Positions 47,041 to 63,162 of a stretch of 64,000 nt of DNA are shown here, one piece after another. Source of the DNA: Chenopodium formosanum. Taxonomy: Eukaryota > Streptophyta > Magnoliopsida > Caryophyllales > Amaranthaceae. The notes beneath the pieces were generated by a model. It did no database searches. It saw only the letters and a program-made list of their open reading frames with translations, and was not told the DNA's origin. The translations under genes and the position numbers were made by a program. The DNA lies in assembly GCA_024500155.1 (NCBI GenBank), contig CM044858.1, positions 34,143,786-34,207,785 on the forward strand, read 5' to 3'. Each line of letters starts with the position of its first letter. Position 1 is the first letter of the stretch.

Positions 47041-47389
47041 AAATGATACAAGAAATTGTCATAATGTGCAAAGAATTCTCTACATGCATCAAACTCCAAG
47101 AGATTGTCAAACCTTAGATTCTTTATAAATATCCAAAATGATTCTAAACATATTGCAAGAAGTTTCTAGTGTGAATGTGTGATTGTTATTACAAGAAGCA
47201 CAACTATGTGGACCTATTTTGGATTTGTGGTTATTTCCGATCCACAATTACAATTTTGCAAACTTTATAGCTTAAATGCCTCCACAACTATTAACTTGTA
47301 AGAAATATATTGGAAATATAGCTTAATACTGAAGATGCTGAATTTGTTTTAATTTATTGAGTATGGGTATGTTTTCTTCAGCTTAATTT
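47041..47389. other. Spacer, no gene recognised
   Basis: AT-rich stretch between the presumed 5' end of the LINE and a CAGTT-type MITE. Nothing coding is supported. Confidence 0.45.
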
Positions 47390-47532
47390 TAATTCAGTTC
47401 AGTTCATCTCCAATCAGTTCATTTCAGTTCAGCTCTTAATTTCCTTCTCCCATAAACAATTCATTTCAGCTCATTGCAATTCAATTCAGTTCAGCTCCAA
47501 TCAATTCAATTCAGTAAATCAGAACAGATCCT
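47390..47532. mobile_element. MITE with CAGTT repeats
   Basis: TTCAGTTCAG-type pentamers with a CTCCAATCAGTTC block and a CAGTAAATCAGAACAGATCCT right end. Diverged member of the GGGCCTGTTC family. Confidence 0.6.
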
Positions 47533-47802
47533 ATGTATTTTGGCTTATTGTATAGCATAGAGGATAAATAAACATGTCCTGAGTTTGAATTGCAGGCTGC
47601 AACTTGCCTAAAACTAATTAAATTATAAAGTTTTTTTAAAGATATTAACTATAGTTGGATCTTAGCAAACCCTAGTCAAATAATATCAATTAAAGTGTGT
47701 GCAGCAAATGAGGTAAATAAATTTATTATTTTAGACTGCAATATTTTAATAAATTTTTTAGAAGGATGGACACAATTGTAAATAAATATGAATCTAGTTC
47801 AA

Positions 47803-47870
<68 letters not shown>

Positions 47871-48265
47871 GGGAGTTTTTTCCCGAGTTTTTAGAGCGGA
47901 TTTTTATTTTTTAAAAATTATTTGAGCGCCACATAGGATTAATATTTTTAAAAAACTACAATAGGATTATGCCACCTAAGATAAGTTAACGTGCTATGTA
48001 GGATTATAAATTATAGCTATATCCAATAAATAATTCAAGTGCCACATAAGCATAATTGACCAATGAGATTTTAATAGTTACATTAATTATATACGAAATA
48101 TTGTCTTTTGAGATTAGGAATTTTATCTAATATTTTAAAACAAATACGGAGAAAATGATATATTACGTACAACTAATAAAATAACAAATGTAATCACATA
48201 AATGTGAAAAATATATTTTTTTAAAAAAATAGATCAACCAGTGCATCGCACGGGCTTCATCTAGT
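47803..48265 (+). mobile_element. Non-autonomous Helitron, about 460 bp
   Basis: The 3' end has GTGC-ATC-GCAC (48241-48251) followed by GGGCTTCAT and CTAGT (48261-48265). A TC start before an (AT)n run at 47803 is a plausible 5' end. The dinucleotide run at 47807-47867 lies at its left edge. No coding content. Confidence 0.65.
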
Positions 48266-48530
48266 AAAGTATAAATGTATACTAATTTATCTACAATCAT
48301 GACAATACATCTTTGAAGGAGCTTTTAAGTCGGTCTATAGATTATGATAAAGACATTTCTATAAAACTTATAATAAAAATAGTTTAGTTTGATGAATCAA
48401 AAAGAGTATAATTTAGGTTTGAATATAAAGGATATAAGTTCACATAGTGAGTAGGATGATGATTGATGATGTACTCATGTTTATCGATTTTTTTTTCTTT
48501 TAAGTGAAAAGAGGAAGGTAGGATATTCTT

Positions 48531-48558
48531 TATTCAAAAAAAAAAAAAAAAAAAAAGG
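48531..48558 (+). mobile_element. Very short poly(A) insertion with 18-bp target duplication
   Basis: GGAAGGTAGGATATTCTT is present at 48513-48530 and 48559-48576. The 28-base insert is TATTC followed by an A run. The TTC(A)n form matches the end of the retroposed sequence at 7066-7118. Confidence 0.8.
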
Positions 48559-48576
48559 AAGGTAGGATATTCTTAA

Positions 48577-49109
48577 CCCCAAAAAATAATAGTTCCTTTT
48601 ATAATTTTTATTTTTTATTTATTTTTTATTTTTTATTTTTAATTTTGTATATATAAAAATATTTGACGGTTTAAATTTGTACAATTGCATTAAAGGTCCC
48701 ACTACTTTGGCTTGCTTAGCCATTACTGTGGACCCAATACCATTAAAAGTGACTTAATTTTGCTAAGCACTAGCAACTAATTATTAAACTGTTTATGTCT
48801 ATTCATATCAACCACCCGTACAATTCCATTGGACAAGAAAAATAAAATCATTGGACAAAAATAAAGTATATGAGAGTATGACAATTACATAAACACACAT
48901 AATAATGACATAAATTAAAGAGCAAAATATTTACAATACCATACTACACGTTTATGTTTCATCAGCAAAAATTCCAACTCATATAATTTGTACAATGCAT
49001 TGAACAAGGCAAAGCAACCCTAAACTCTACAACTCCCCATAGCAACCCTAATTTATACTACTCTTCATAGAAACCAATCCAAAACTTGGATTAATTTTCT
49101 TATTCCGAC
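48577..49109. other. 3' flank of the FD-like gene
   Basis: AT-rich sequence downstream of the FD-like stop at 49110. It probably includes the 3' UTR on the minus strand, but no definite polyadenylation signal was chosen. Confidence 0.4.
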
Positions 49110-52100
49110 TCAAAGTGGTGCTGTAGACGATCTACTATGACTGCGTTTTCTCGGCATCTCAATTGGAATAGATAGTGATAACTGCAATCAAAAAAAAAAA
49201 ATATCTACAAATTTGAGTTAATTTCTCTTTAAAATTCAATATTACAACAACTTTTTGACTACATTACAATATATTTAATGGAAGGTACACTTCATATTTT
49301 ATTTTTTTGTCATAAATGCAATATTTATTTATTTTATACCAACTATTGACTTTAAGGTTTTTAAATTATCAAATACGGAGTAATAAAAAATATATATAAA
49401 CATAATTCGTACTTGTATAAATATTTACAATACAGGACTTTTATCCTAACCAAGTTTAAAAGTTGAAAGCTTTAGCTAATTCTACAAATAGAGCAACATG
49501 TTCTCCTTTGCTATGACTAATTCCCCTATTTGTAATTATTTTTTAGGTAACATGAATGCACTTTACGAAAGAAATTTTTTTACATGAGTCAACTCTAACC
49601 GGGATAGCAGACACAACCCCTTGTGATTGAAGGGTAAGTATGAGAATTTTCATCCCAAAAATGCTCATGAGAAGCAATTTTTATCATTATTTGAATAATG
49701 TGCGTATACAACAGACACCTAAAAATTGATATTGTAAACTACTCCTTGTATTCATAAATGTGTAGTACAATCATACAAAAAACTGATAATAGGCATCCAT
49801 TAATCAGTAATAGTTGATAGTCAAATAAAGTCAAATCCTAAACTTTAGCAACTTAAAGTTTTTAGCCTAAATTACCAAATTTGAGTACACTCCCAAAATT
49901 AGTAGGTTCAAGTGTTCAACATCAAAATACCATTAACAATAGCCAAGCTTTTGTCGAGGCAAGTCACAACGGCTTGGGCTTAAAGTAGCTCAACGGCCAC
50001 TTTTAAAGTTCTAATAATCATGAGTGACATATAATTCTAGCCCCAACCACCCAACAGTCCAACACCCACAAAAAAAACAAAACAAAAAGGTGACTATGAT
50101 ATGAATTATGATAATGAAATTTAAAGCGACAAAATTATCTAAACTTTAACACTATGATAAGTGATAGAATTATTAAAAAATCTTACAAGAGAAACAGTAA
50201 AAATATCTGGCCAAAGAAAATTGACTATTCGACACAATGACGACTGAAAATTTGAACTTTTTCGTATTCTTTACTAGAAGAATTTAGTAGGCATGAATTA
50301 TAGTTTCTTGGCTTAGAATCATCGTCTTATGTGGCCCTACATAGCAATATAATATTATTTTTTGCTCAATGTAGTACCACATATTATTGGGAATTGACTT
50401 TCGCACGTTGAAATTTCTAGTATATCCCTCTGTTTTCTTTTATTTGACATTTTGATTTTTCTGTAGTAGGGCTGTATAGAGTGCGGTTTAAACCGTACCA
50501 AACTTAGTATGATATTTTTAGTCGTGATACTTTTGTCTTTTACCAATTTCATACAATTAAAGGTTAAATAAGTGTTAAATTATGAATAAACAAACAAAAA
50601 GTGGTGAAAAGATAGATAAACACTTGCAAAATTGATGTTTAGATTTTGAACAACCTATATACCGGGTAACTTTTTCACTCAAATCACGGGGCAATTGAAA
50701 GTGCTTTTAAAATTTCACACAATCATATCCATATAGGGCTAGAATTTTATAGATAAATTAATTTGACAGTATTTTATTTGTTTCACGTACAATAAGAGTG
50801 TCAAAATCATTTTCAAAGTAGCTAGAAATCACTTATTCAGTTATTCCTCTAATCATGGTACACTAGCTAGAAATCGCTTATTCCTCTAATCATAGGACAA
50901 TTTTATATTAGGAATTGCTATATACTTGTATTAAATAAGTAATCTTTCTACTACGTACATATAATAGCTTTTATTTTGTCTTATATGATTAAAATTTAAA
51001 TATTCAATCTCTCTTATATTAGAAGTTAAAAATGACTTACAATACAATATTATCAATGATCAATGGATTAGTTTCATCAAGTAAGACTTTTGTTTTTAAC
51101 AAAATGATCAATGGTCTTCTTTAAAAAAAATGATCAATGATGCATTATACCTGTTGATTCATTACAAGCTATTTTTGAAAAACAATCTATTAAGAAAACA
51201 AAGAGTTTTAGACAAATTATATATACATTACAGGCTACTTTTGAAAACATTTAATTGAATTTTCTTGATCATAATATTTACTATGGTAGCATTCCTTGCC
51301 ATTAATTGTATCCCACTAATATTATACATTCAAGGATTATGTATACCCATGCGACATGTGTTATGCACGCGCACGTGCACACAGACTATAACTTGTATAT
51401 TTGTCATGGGACACTACACACTAGCTAGAACACATGATCCTGCTCATAAGAGCGCGTATTCAAGGTCTCACACGGTCTTACGCGCCACCGGACATACCTT
51501 TTTTCGGTACACCCGAAAATATAATAAAATTTGCACACAAACTCTGGATCTACCCTGGACATTATCCACACCACAACAATTGTTAAATAAGCAGCTCCCC
51601 TGTTTAAGTTGGGACAGCAGTAAAAGGGCAAAGGGCAAAGGTCAAAGACCAGATCACATCCAAAAAAACATGTATTTAACACATTTAGGGCTGCATAATC
51701 AATCACAAACATAATAATAACAATGCTCATAATATTGTAGCTAACCAATTAAGATAAGTAATCACCATTTGTTGCTGTTTCCTAAGCTTAGCATTTTCTT
51801 CTTTCAATTCAGCATGTTCCCTTTCCAACTGACTTGTATAAGCCTGCACACAATTTTCAAGGAATATACAAAATATATGGTATACCCCATATATATTGCC
51901 TTTGGAAATTAATTTAAATCATCTTACCATAAACATAATTTAGCATCACATCCTTGATAAAGTTTAATAACATACTTGTGTAACTAACACAGAATGACAG
52001 TCGATAGAATATATATAAGGTAACACCACATCGGCAATGTAATTATTAATGTAACGCAAACGCGTTATAAAAGAAAGAATGAGGACCTGTCTACGAGCAC

Positions 52101-52344
52101 GAGACCGAGCAGCGGACTCTCTATTCTTCATCATACGCTTATGCCTTCGATCAACGCCTATTTCACCATCCACAATGTTCTGATCTTCAGACATGCGCTT
52201 GTTTTTGACAGAAAAACAAGTGGAATTCAACAAAGAAGTTGCAGAAGAAGAAACAGCAACAGTAGTCAAAGCTTCAAATGGGGAGTTTAGTGAAGAAATA
52301 AAACCAGGGGTGTTAAGACTATTAAGAAATTCTTTCTTAAACAT
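49110..52344 (-). CDS. FD-like group A bZIP transcription factor
   Basis: Three exons in gene order: 52344-52087, 51843-51766 and 49181-49110, all phase 0; 135 residues. Exon 1 ends with the basic region (RRHKRMMKNRESAARSRARR), which binds ACGT-core DNA. Exon 2 adds the zipper (AYTSQLEREHAELKEENAKL). Exon 3, after a 2.6-kb intron, encodes RSHSRSSTAPL-stop, the RxxSTAP motif whose phosphorylated form is bound by 14-3-3 proteins and FT in FD-type florigen complexes. The SPFEAL segment also recalls FD. Intron positions match the FD gene layout I remember. The protein is shorter than Arabidopsis FD: the EEVWKDI-type N-terminal block is not seen, so an upstream exon could be missed or lost. The exon 2 donor (ATG|GTGATT) is weak, and an unspliced form would stop after 38 residues. 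Confidence 0.85.
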
Positions 52345-52684
52345 CTCATTTTTATCATCTGCATCATCAATTTGTTTTTCTGTTTCATCTTTAGTGAGGT
52401 AAGTGTACTAGTGGTGCTTCTCACTTGATATTTTTACATGGCTTGAGCAATAGAATTTCTCCAACCTGGCACCAATAACAATTTTAGACCACATATTTTG
52501 TTGAGTGGGACCTCATTTCTGGCCACCTAATGTCTCCAAATAATGATGACTTATGTAATACTTCGTAAGACATATCAAATCCGACCCTATCCGAAGGACC
52601 CAAGTACATATGGGTTTGGGCCAGTCGGCCCGTGAGATAGTGAGATAGCACTGTTCAACATGAAAAAAAGCACGATATGGTATA
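52345..52684. other. Upstream region of the FD-like gene
   Basis: Holds the presumed promoter on the minus strand. No clear TATA box chosen. In-frame codons continue upstream of the ATG to a stop without another ATG. Confidence 0.45.
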
Positions 52685-52953
52685 CTCTCTCCCGTTTTTA
52701 AATATTTGCTCCACTTTTTATTTACAGTCGTTTTACAAATTTGTTCTATTTCCTTATTTGAAAAGCTTTTACAGTATTTAATTAATTTTTCTCAACTAGT
52801 GGACCCAATATATATGCTCTCTACTACTTTTGCTTTTTATGATTTTTTATCCTTCTACCACCCCTACTACCTCCATATTTTATTACTTTCTCCAATTTCT
52901 CCTAAAACTCCGTGTATGGAGAAATGGAGCAAGTATTTTAAAAACGGAGGGAG
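52685..52953. mobile_element. Stowaway-like MITE, 269 bp
   Basis: TA borders; ends CTCTCTCCCGTTTTTAAAT and AAAACGGAGGGAG. Strongly similar to 33177-33448 over its length. Confidence 0.87.
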
Positions 52954-53396
52954 TACTATTTTAGATGTGTATTTTTTCTAAAGAAGCACGATAATGTATG
53001 ACCTAACAGTGACACCACATAACTGCGAAAATAGTTAAATTCAATATAGGCTCACAAACATGACACGGCACAACACTATGTTATGTGGACTTAGACCATG
53101 CATGGGATGTAGTTTAGAAATATTGTCACGACATAGACACCTAACAAGTGAACTCAGCCGTGGGTCGAGCCTAGTCAAGCCAAGGAATGCATGTGGGAAA
53201 AACCACGACCCACAACCATCTTAAAACCAAAGTATTTTTTCGATTAGTTCCTATTTCCTATCTACTTGCAAGTTACAACAATTCAACATATAGGGTGTGT
53301 TGTATTTACCTGATTTTTACTTATCTAAACTTATCTTAACTTACATGAATTTATTTGAACTCATTAGACCTTATGAAAACTTATTTTGGGTTTAGT
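52954..53396. other. Spacer before the LTR fragment
   Basis: No ORF supported. The edge at 53290-53396 (ACTTATCTAAACTTATCTTA-like repeats) resembles a diverged pentamer-type MITE and may be what truncated the adjacent LTR. Confidence 0.4.
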
Positions 53397-55285
53397 CCAA
53401 TCCAGTTTAGTTTGGTCCATGATAAGGGTCCAATAATGGTGTAGTTGGATGGGGCTTGAAAAGACCTTTCCAACGATATATTATAAGCCCAATTCCGATG
53501 AATAATGAGGAAGTTATGGCCAAAATACTAAATTGGGCCCAAACCGGATTTTACCTACGACCCAATGATCATGAGAAGGGTCCAAAAGTTTAATCCTATT
53601 CCTAAACTAATTAGGATTGATTAGAATCTTCTATAAGATTCTAAAATATCTTAATTATCCTTTTTTGAAAAGATAAGATCATAGAGTTTGAATTTGAATA
53701 AAACTTTCCTAATTTATAAAAACTTTCCTGTTTTAAAGTCCTAATTCTATTCGAATTTAAACATGTTCAAAGACAGTCATATTTTATTTTCGTGCCTCAT
53801 ATTTTTTATCCAAATTTTATATGGTTGGATAGATCTTGAAATTATCTTTCTAATGATATATTATAATATTAATTCCGAGCTATAACAAAAAAGATATGAA
53901 AAGAATACAAAACTCTATCCAAAACTGACACTCTTTTACTATTTCGGCCATATCTTTTTATCTACAAAAGATTATAATCTGATTTTAATTGCATTGGAAA
54001 TTAGACTTTAAGAGCTTTCCAACGACATATTATGTGACTTATTTGGACTTCTGGATCAAAAGATATGATAAAAACAAAATCCGCAAAAACTATCTTTGTC
54101 GCCAAACGACAAGTCTGTCGCTTGGCGACAGACCCTGTCGCCTGGCGACAAGATGAATTTCTGGCGACAAGGTCGGTTTGTTGGCAACAACGTGTGGTTT
54201 TATTCCTTATCAAATTCTATGATTTTTCGGACTGTTTTCTTATAAATAGGGTCCTCGACCTCCGTTTTTATTCATCAACTCTCATCTACAATCTACAATC
54301 AACAATCACCCAATTCTCTCTATTCTCTCTCTTGAGCATTAGATTATTCTTTTTCTCTCTTTTTTTCTAAACTAGCATTTTATTAAACACAATTCCGCAT
54401 ACACAAGATTTAGAATCACCTAGCCAAGTTCGAAGTTGCCTTCGTCCTAGACGTGAAAGATTGATACTTTCTGAGGGTTTGGCCCAAATCCAGTCTAAAC
54501 TTTTTAACTCTTTCTTTTAATTTATTTAATTTAATTCTTTGATTTTATTATTTTCATTGAAGTTTACTAACTTGTGTATTTTGTTATTAAAAAGAGGTAC
54601 GAGGCTTCAAAGTATGTAATCTTATTACTCTCTTTCAATGTAGAAAGCATGTTTATTATTTATTAATTCCTAGTATCATGTTAGGATGTTTTTAATGCAT
54701 TCTAGTATCATGTTTAGGGTGCCTTTACTCTTTTCTAATATTATGATAGCATGTTAGTACCATGTTAGGTTTAAAGCTTTGATTTTTATTGTTTAGTGAC
54801 ATGCTAGGATTTGTTATTAATCTTGTTAGTATCATGCCTAGGATCTTGCTATTATTTTTAAGCTTTATTTATTATGATTATGATTATGCTTATGTTGCTT
54901 GATATTATTTATTATTATTGCTTGATCACACCTTTTATGCTTGTTAAAGGGAATTGGTACTTGAAATCACGCTTAATAAGATATTTAATAATTTGGTTTA
55001 GGCTAATATAATTTTAATTCAAGTGATCGCCAATAATAGTTTTATTTGTGCATTAATATTCAACCAACATAGATAAACAGGTTTAGGGTTAAACATAATG
55101 TTTGCATGTTAGTCAGAAAGCGCACATGAATGCGAGCAGAACAAAGTAGAGGCCTATTTTATAGGGCGGGTCCTTTATTTTGTAGATTGGATTCGTACCT
55201 TCATCCCCGAACCCTAATTGGTTCCTGACCTTATGGAGTTGACGATCTCCAGGATCGTTTTGGGTTTACAAGTTCCTAAAACTTG
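53397..55285 (+). mobile_element. Tat/Ogre-like LTR, plus orientation, 5' truncated
   Basis: Bases 53397-53590 match 56972-56785 on the other strand at roughly 90 percent or more by eye. A TATA motif (TATAAATAGGG, 54242-54252) precedes a CT-rich leader. At the right edge TTGGCGACTC (55285-55294) resembles the start of a tRNA-Arg-type primer-binding site, though the match ends after about ten bases. A block of GTCGCC/GGCGAC motifs lies at 54098-54172. No gag-pol coding follows. Confidence 0.55.
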
Positions 55286-55627
55286 TTGGCGACTCTTTTG
55301 CTCTAGCTTTCTTCCTTTTGGAACGCCACCATACTTAAGTGTATGATCACAGTGGGGTTCAAGCTTGGGGTTATAGTGCTTGAAATATTCCCTACAACTA
55401 TGTATTTGTTTAATTATGTATGTGTTATTACAGTGCTGCAAATCTAGAAAAATTTGATGTGAAAAAAGGTCAAAAAGGAAAAGAAAAAATGGAGTAAAAG
55501 AGGTATAAATTCTTGTTCTTTTTTAATTAGATTTATGTTCTTTTTTAATTAGATCTATGTTCTTTTATATAAAATATATGAAATTATTTTTTATAGTTAT
55601 ATAATACTTTTTAAATTAAATTTGCAG

Positions 55628-56778
55628 GGTTTCTCCTAAAAATACTAAGAGAATTAGGAAGGAGGGACAGGTTTTCAAGTCTCCTTTCCTGGTTAAGTAC
55701 TCTCATTTGATAGATGGAACAGAAGAGTTTAAGAATGCTTTCTTAGAATATGTTTATTCAAGTGAACTTGATAAAGAGTATGATAATTTAGTCCTTTTTT
55801 TTTGTTTTGTTTTTTTTTTTTCCGTTTATTCAAGTTAATATTTGAGATTATATGTTTTACTGGTTATACCTTTATGCTTTCCTTATTTTGTTTCCTTTTA
55901 ATTTATTTAGTGAGCCTTTATGATGATGGACATTCAATTATGACAAGGGAAAATATTAAAACACTTGGTGACAATGTCTACATCTACAATAACATAATTG
56001 ATGCTTGGAGTCTCTCCTAAATGCAAGGAATGCAATTGATGACAAAAAGAGATTGTTCTTCCTGAACGAAGCCTTTGTAAGAGTAGTTTATTTGATAATA
56101 ACCTCCTATTTTGTCACTTTATCTTTGAAAATATTCTTAATGTGATATTTTTTTAATTCTTTTTATATTTTTTTGGTATGATAGAACTTGTTATGCTTTA
56201 ATGAATCATACGTTGATGACATTCCAGTAGCTACAGATGGTATTAGGCTCGATAAATTCATAGAAAGTATCGAATTTAGGTTAATTGATTGCAAAATGGA
56301 ATCTGTTCAAGGATACCAATTGGTAAGTCGTAAATTTGTTTTGATTTTTATTTCATACATAAGGTGAATATAATAATTGCTCAATGATCTTTATTTTCAT
56401 ACGGCATATTCTTTCTATTGTAGTCAATGTTATTTAATGTTACGTGCTTACATATTGTTTTTTCTTTTCCAATTGTTACAGTTCTTTTTTCCTGTGTATG
56501 CACATGATCACTTTTACGTCATGGTCATAAACACAAAGTCAAAGTTTGTTGAAATACTTGATAACAGACCGCTAGTACAGGGTGTTACGTTTGAGGAAAA
56601 GTATCATGACTTTCCACAGAAACTAGTATGTTGTAAATGATAATATAAACTTAATGTTCTTCATCATTTTATGTAATGTTCTTCTATATAACTGATATGT
56701 ACTTTTTTGTTGTTAATAGAGGGATGCCTTTGCAACGTAGTTGAACAAGTATGAAATTAAGATAGGGGAAAAAAAGCT
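55628..56778 (+). pseudogene. Ulp1-like protease remnant
   Basis: Plus-strand exon-like pieces read RIRKEGQVFKSPFLVKY (from 55628), YDDGHSIMTRENIKTLGDN with IIDAWSL (55917-56015), RLFFLNEAF, then SYVDDIPVATDGIRLDKFIE (56207-56322) and FFPVYAHDHFYVMVIN with FVEILDN (56482-56570). The last piece holds the His and Asp positions of the C48 fold. A one-base loss near 56015 shifts the frame, an in-frame TAG follows FAT at about 56739, and the Gln/Cys part is absent. The right end is replaced at about 56778 by an inverted LTR fragment. Non-functional. Confidence 0.65.
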
Positions 56779-56784
56779 GACATT

Positions 56785-57147
56785 AAACCTTTTGACCCTC
56801 CTCATGATCATTGGGTCGTAGGTAAAATCCGGTTTGGGCCCAGTTTAGTATTTTGGCCATAACTTCCTCATTATTCATCGGAATTAGGCTTATAATATAT
56901 TGTTGGAAAGTTCTTTTCAAGCCCCATCCAACTACACTATTATTGGACCTTTGTCACGGACCAAACTAAAGTAGATTGGACGTTTTCATAAAATAAGGTT
57001 ATTTTCAAAAACAGAGAGACAAGAATTTTAATAAAAACTATCCGCAACACTTGACTATTCACACTTTCACCTCATTCAATTATGGTTTGACGCGAAAGGT
57101 ATTAATCACTGGGTTTGGTTTTGGGGAGACACAAATGGGTGTCTACA
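56785..57147 (-). mobile_element. Tat/Ogre-like LTR 5' fragment, minus orientation
   Basis: On the minus strand it begins TGTAGACACCC at 57147, a typical LTR start, and continues through the segment shared with 53397-53590. It stops abruptly at the Ulp1-like remnant. Only the first 360 bases of the LTR remain. Confidence 0.7.
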
Positions 57148-57871
57148 CAACTGTAGTTCCTTCTTCCACAATATCCTCTTTTTCAAGAACTTCTTCTTCA
57201 AAATTTTGTGGTTCTAAAAGGTTGCCTTCACCATTGTCTGGAGCAGCTTCATGTTGATTAGTTGTCGAGGAACATGGTTCATCTTTATCTTTTAATTGTA
57301 AAAGATTAATCCTATTAGAACACTCAGTAATTGCTTCCTCAATGGCTGTTCGAGCAGCTAAGTCATTTTGCGCTCGATCGACAAGTCCAATAAAAGTTCG
57401 AATAAAATGCAATCTTCATACACTAGAAGGTGTGACACCCTTTTCAGCAACAACATTATCATCAACCCTTGTGCACATAGCACCTTTTGTCCATCTCTTA
57501 CAAATGTACCTCTTAGGTATATAAGTAACATTGTTCAAGTGTAGGACACGAAGTGAATGCTTGCATAGTAGACCGACCTCACCAAAATAATTACAAATAC
57601 AATCAACCGTGACAGTTGATTCATCAAATGCAACTGTATGCATTAGTAGATCTTGTTTGGGATGACCCACATGATAATCATAAAGAGGAGGTTGCATTCC
57701 TATGACCTTACCTGTGTAAGGAACACGACTCACAAAATTATCTTCAAAATGTAAATAAATTTGTGTTGTATAAATCCTCCTTGCGTGCTCCAAAATTCCA
57801 AAATCTGCCCAAACTAGATTTCGGTTACCAGTTAAGCTATTATAATCAATACTACTTTCTTTGCTCCTCAA
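57148..57871 (-). pseudogene. FAR1/FHY3-like (MULE-derived) C-terminal fragment
   Basis: The minus-strand frame contains a SWIM-type zinc finger with VDCICNYFGEVGLLCKHSLR, the C-x-C...C-x-H pattern of FAR1-related and Mutator-derived proteins. YIPKRYICKRWTKGA follows, the usual post-SWIM segment. An in-frame TGA at 57416-57418 interrupts it, after which the frame stays open to the LTR start, whose TGTAG supplies the final stop. The transposase core upstream is missing. Non-functional, and probably a transposon relic, not a host FAR1 gene. Confidence 0.8.
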
Positions 57872-58514
57872 TCTTATTAAATGGTCAGATTAAAAAAAGA
57901 AAATGACTAAAAGAAAAAATTAACTTGAGCATAGGATGCTTTTAAAGAGAGCACATAATGCTTTTAAAGAGAGCATGTAATGCTTTAAAAGAGATGGTAC
58001 AATCAAAGATGGAGGTGAAAACTTGTGCACATAAAAAAAACTTTATGTATGGAAGATGAAAATAATTAGACATGCATGAATCATAATAATCACAAACGAA
58101 GGAACATGTAATAAAATCAAGCATGCATTTGTAACACACAATATAAGAGGACTAATCATTTAAGGTAATAATTAACCAGATGGCCTCTTTCGAGGTTGAA
58201 CGTTCCTGCATAGCCGATTGTAATTAACGCACGGATACAGGTTTACGTCCTTAATTCATTATAAGTTGTCTAACCTCTCTGCACACCGCATATTAGCAGC
58301 TCAGAGCCTAGGTTACGACAAAGTCGGTGCTCGTGTGCGGACACAGATCACGTAAGCATACCCAAAGACACGTATTTTCACATAAATCATGATATCAAAA
58401 AAAAGAAACACTTCATGCGAATAACCATAATCAATAACATTATTATATAACATATAAGTTTATAGATATATGCTTTCTTATTTAAGCAACGTATTTTCTA
58501 GAATTTAAAAAAAA
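57872..58514. other. Repeat-derived DNA of unknown type
   Basis: Contains a triple GAGAGCA(C/T)(A/G)TAATGCTTTTAAA-like short repeat at 57945-57995. No coding sequence recognised. It may be the internal region of the LTR element whose primer-binding site is at 58515-58532. Confidence 0.35.
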
Positions 58515-58532
58515 TCCCCAGCAGAGTTGCCA
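58515..58532 (-). other. Candidate retrotransposon primer-binding site (tRNA-Arg type)
   Basis: Minus strand TGGCAACTCTGCTGGGGA, as expected just inside the 5' LTR of Tat/Ogre-type elements. A CA that could end the LTR lies five bases away at 58538-58539. Confidence 0.55.
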
Positions 58533-58537
58533 GCCTA

Positions 58538-63162
<4,625 letters not shown>

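Noticed and set aside
51265..51714. 149-residue open frame on the plus strand
   Set aside because: It lies within the large intron of the FD-like gene, has no recognised motif and low-complexity composition.
54098..54172. GTCGC/GGCGAC repeats as another copy of the CACTA subterminal array
   Set aside because: The spacing and flanks differ and there is no CACTA terminus nearby; the similarity is limited to a short motif.
54065..54370. Open frame with RQVCRLATDPVAW-like repeats
   Set aside because: It lies in the LTR leader with GTCGCC/GGCGAC repeats and has no known domain.
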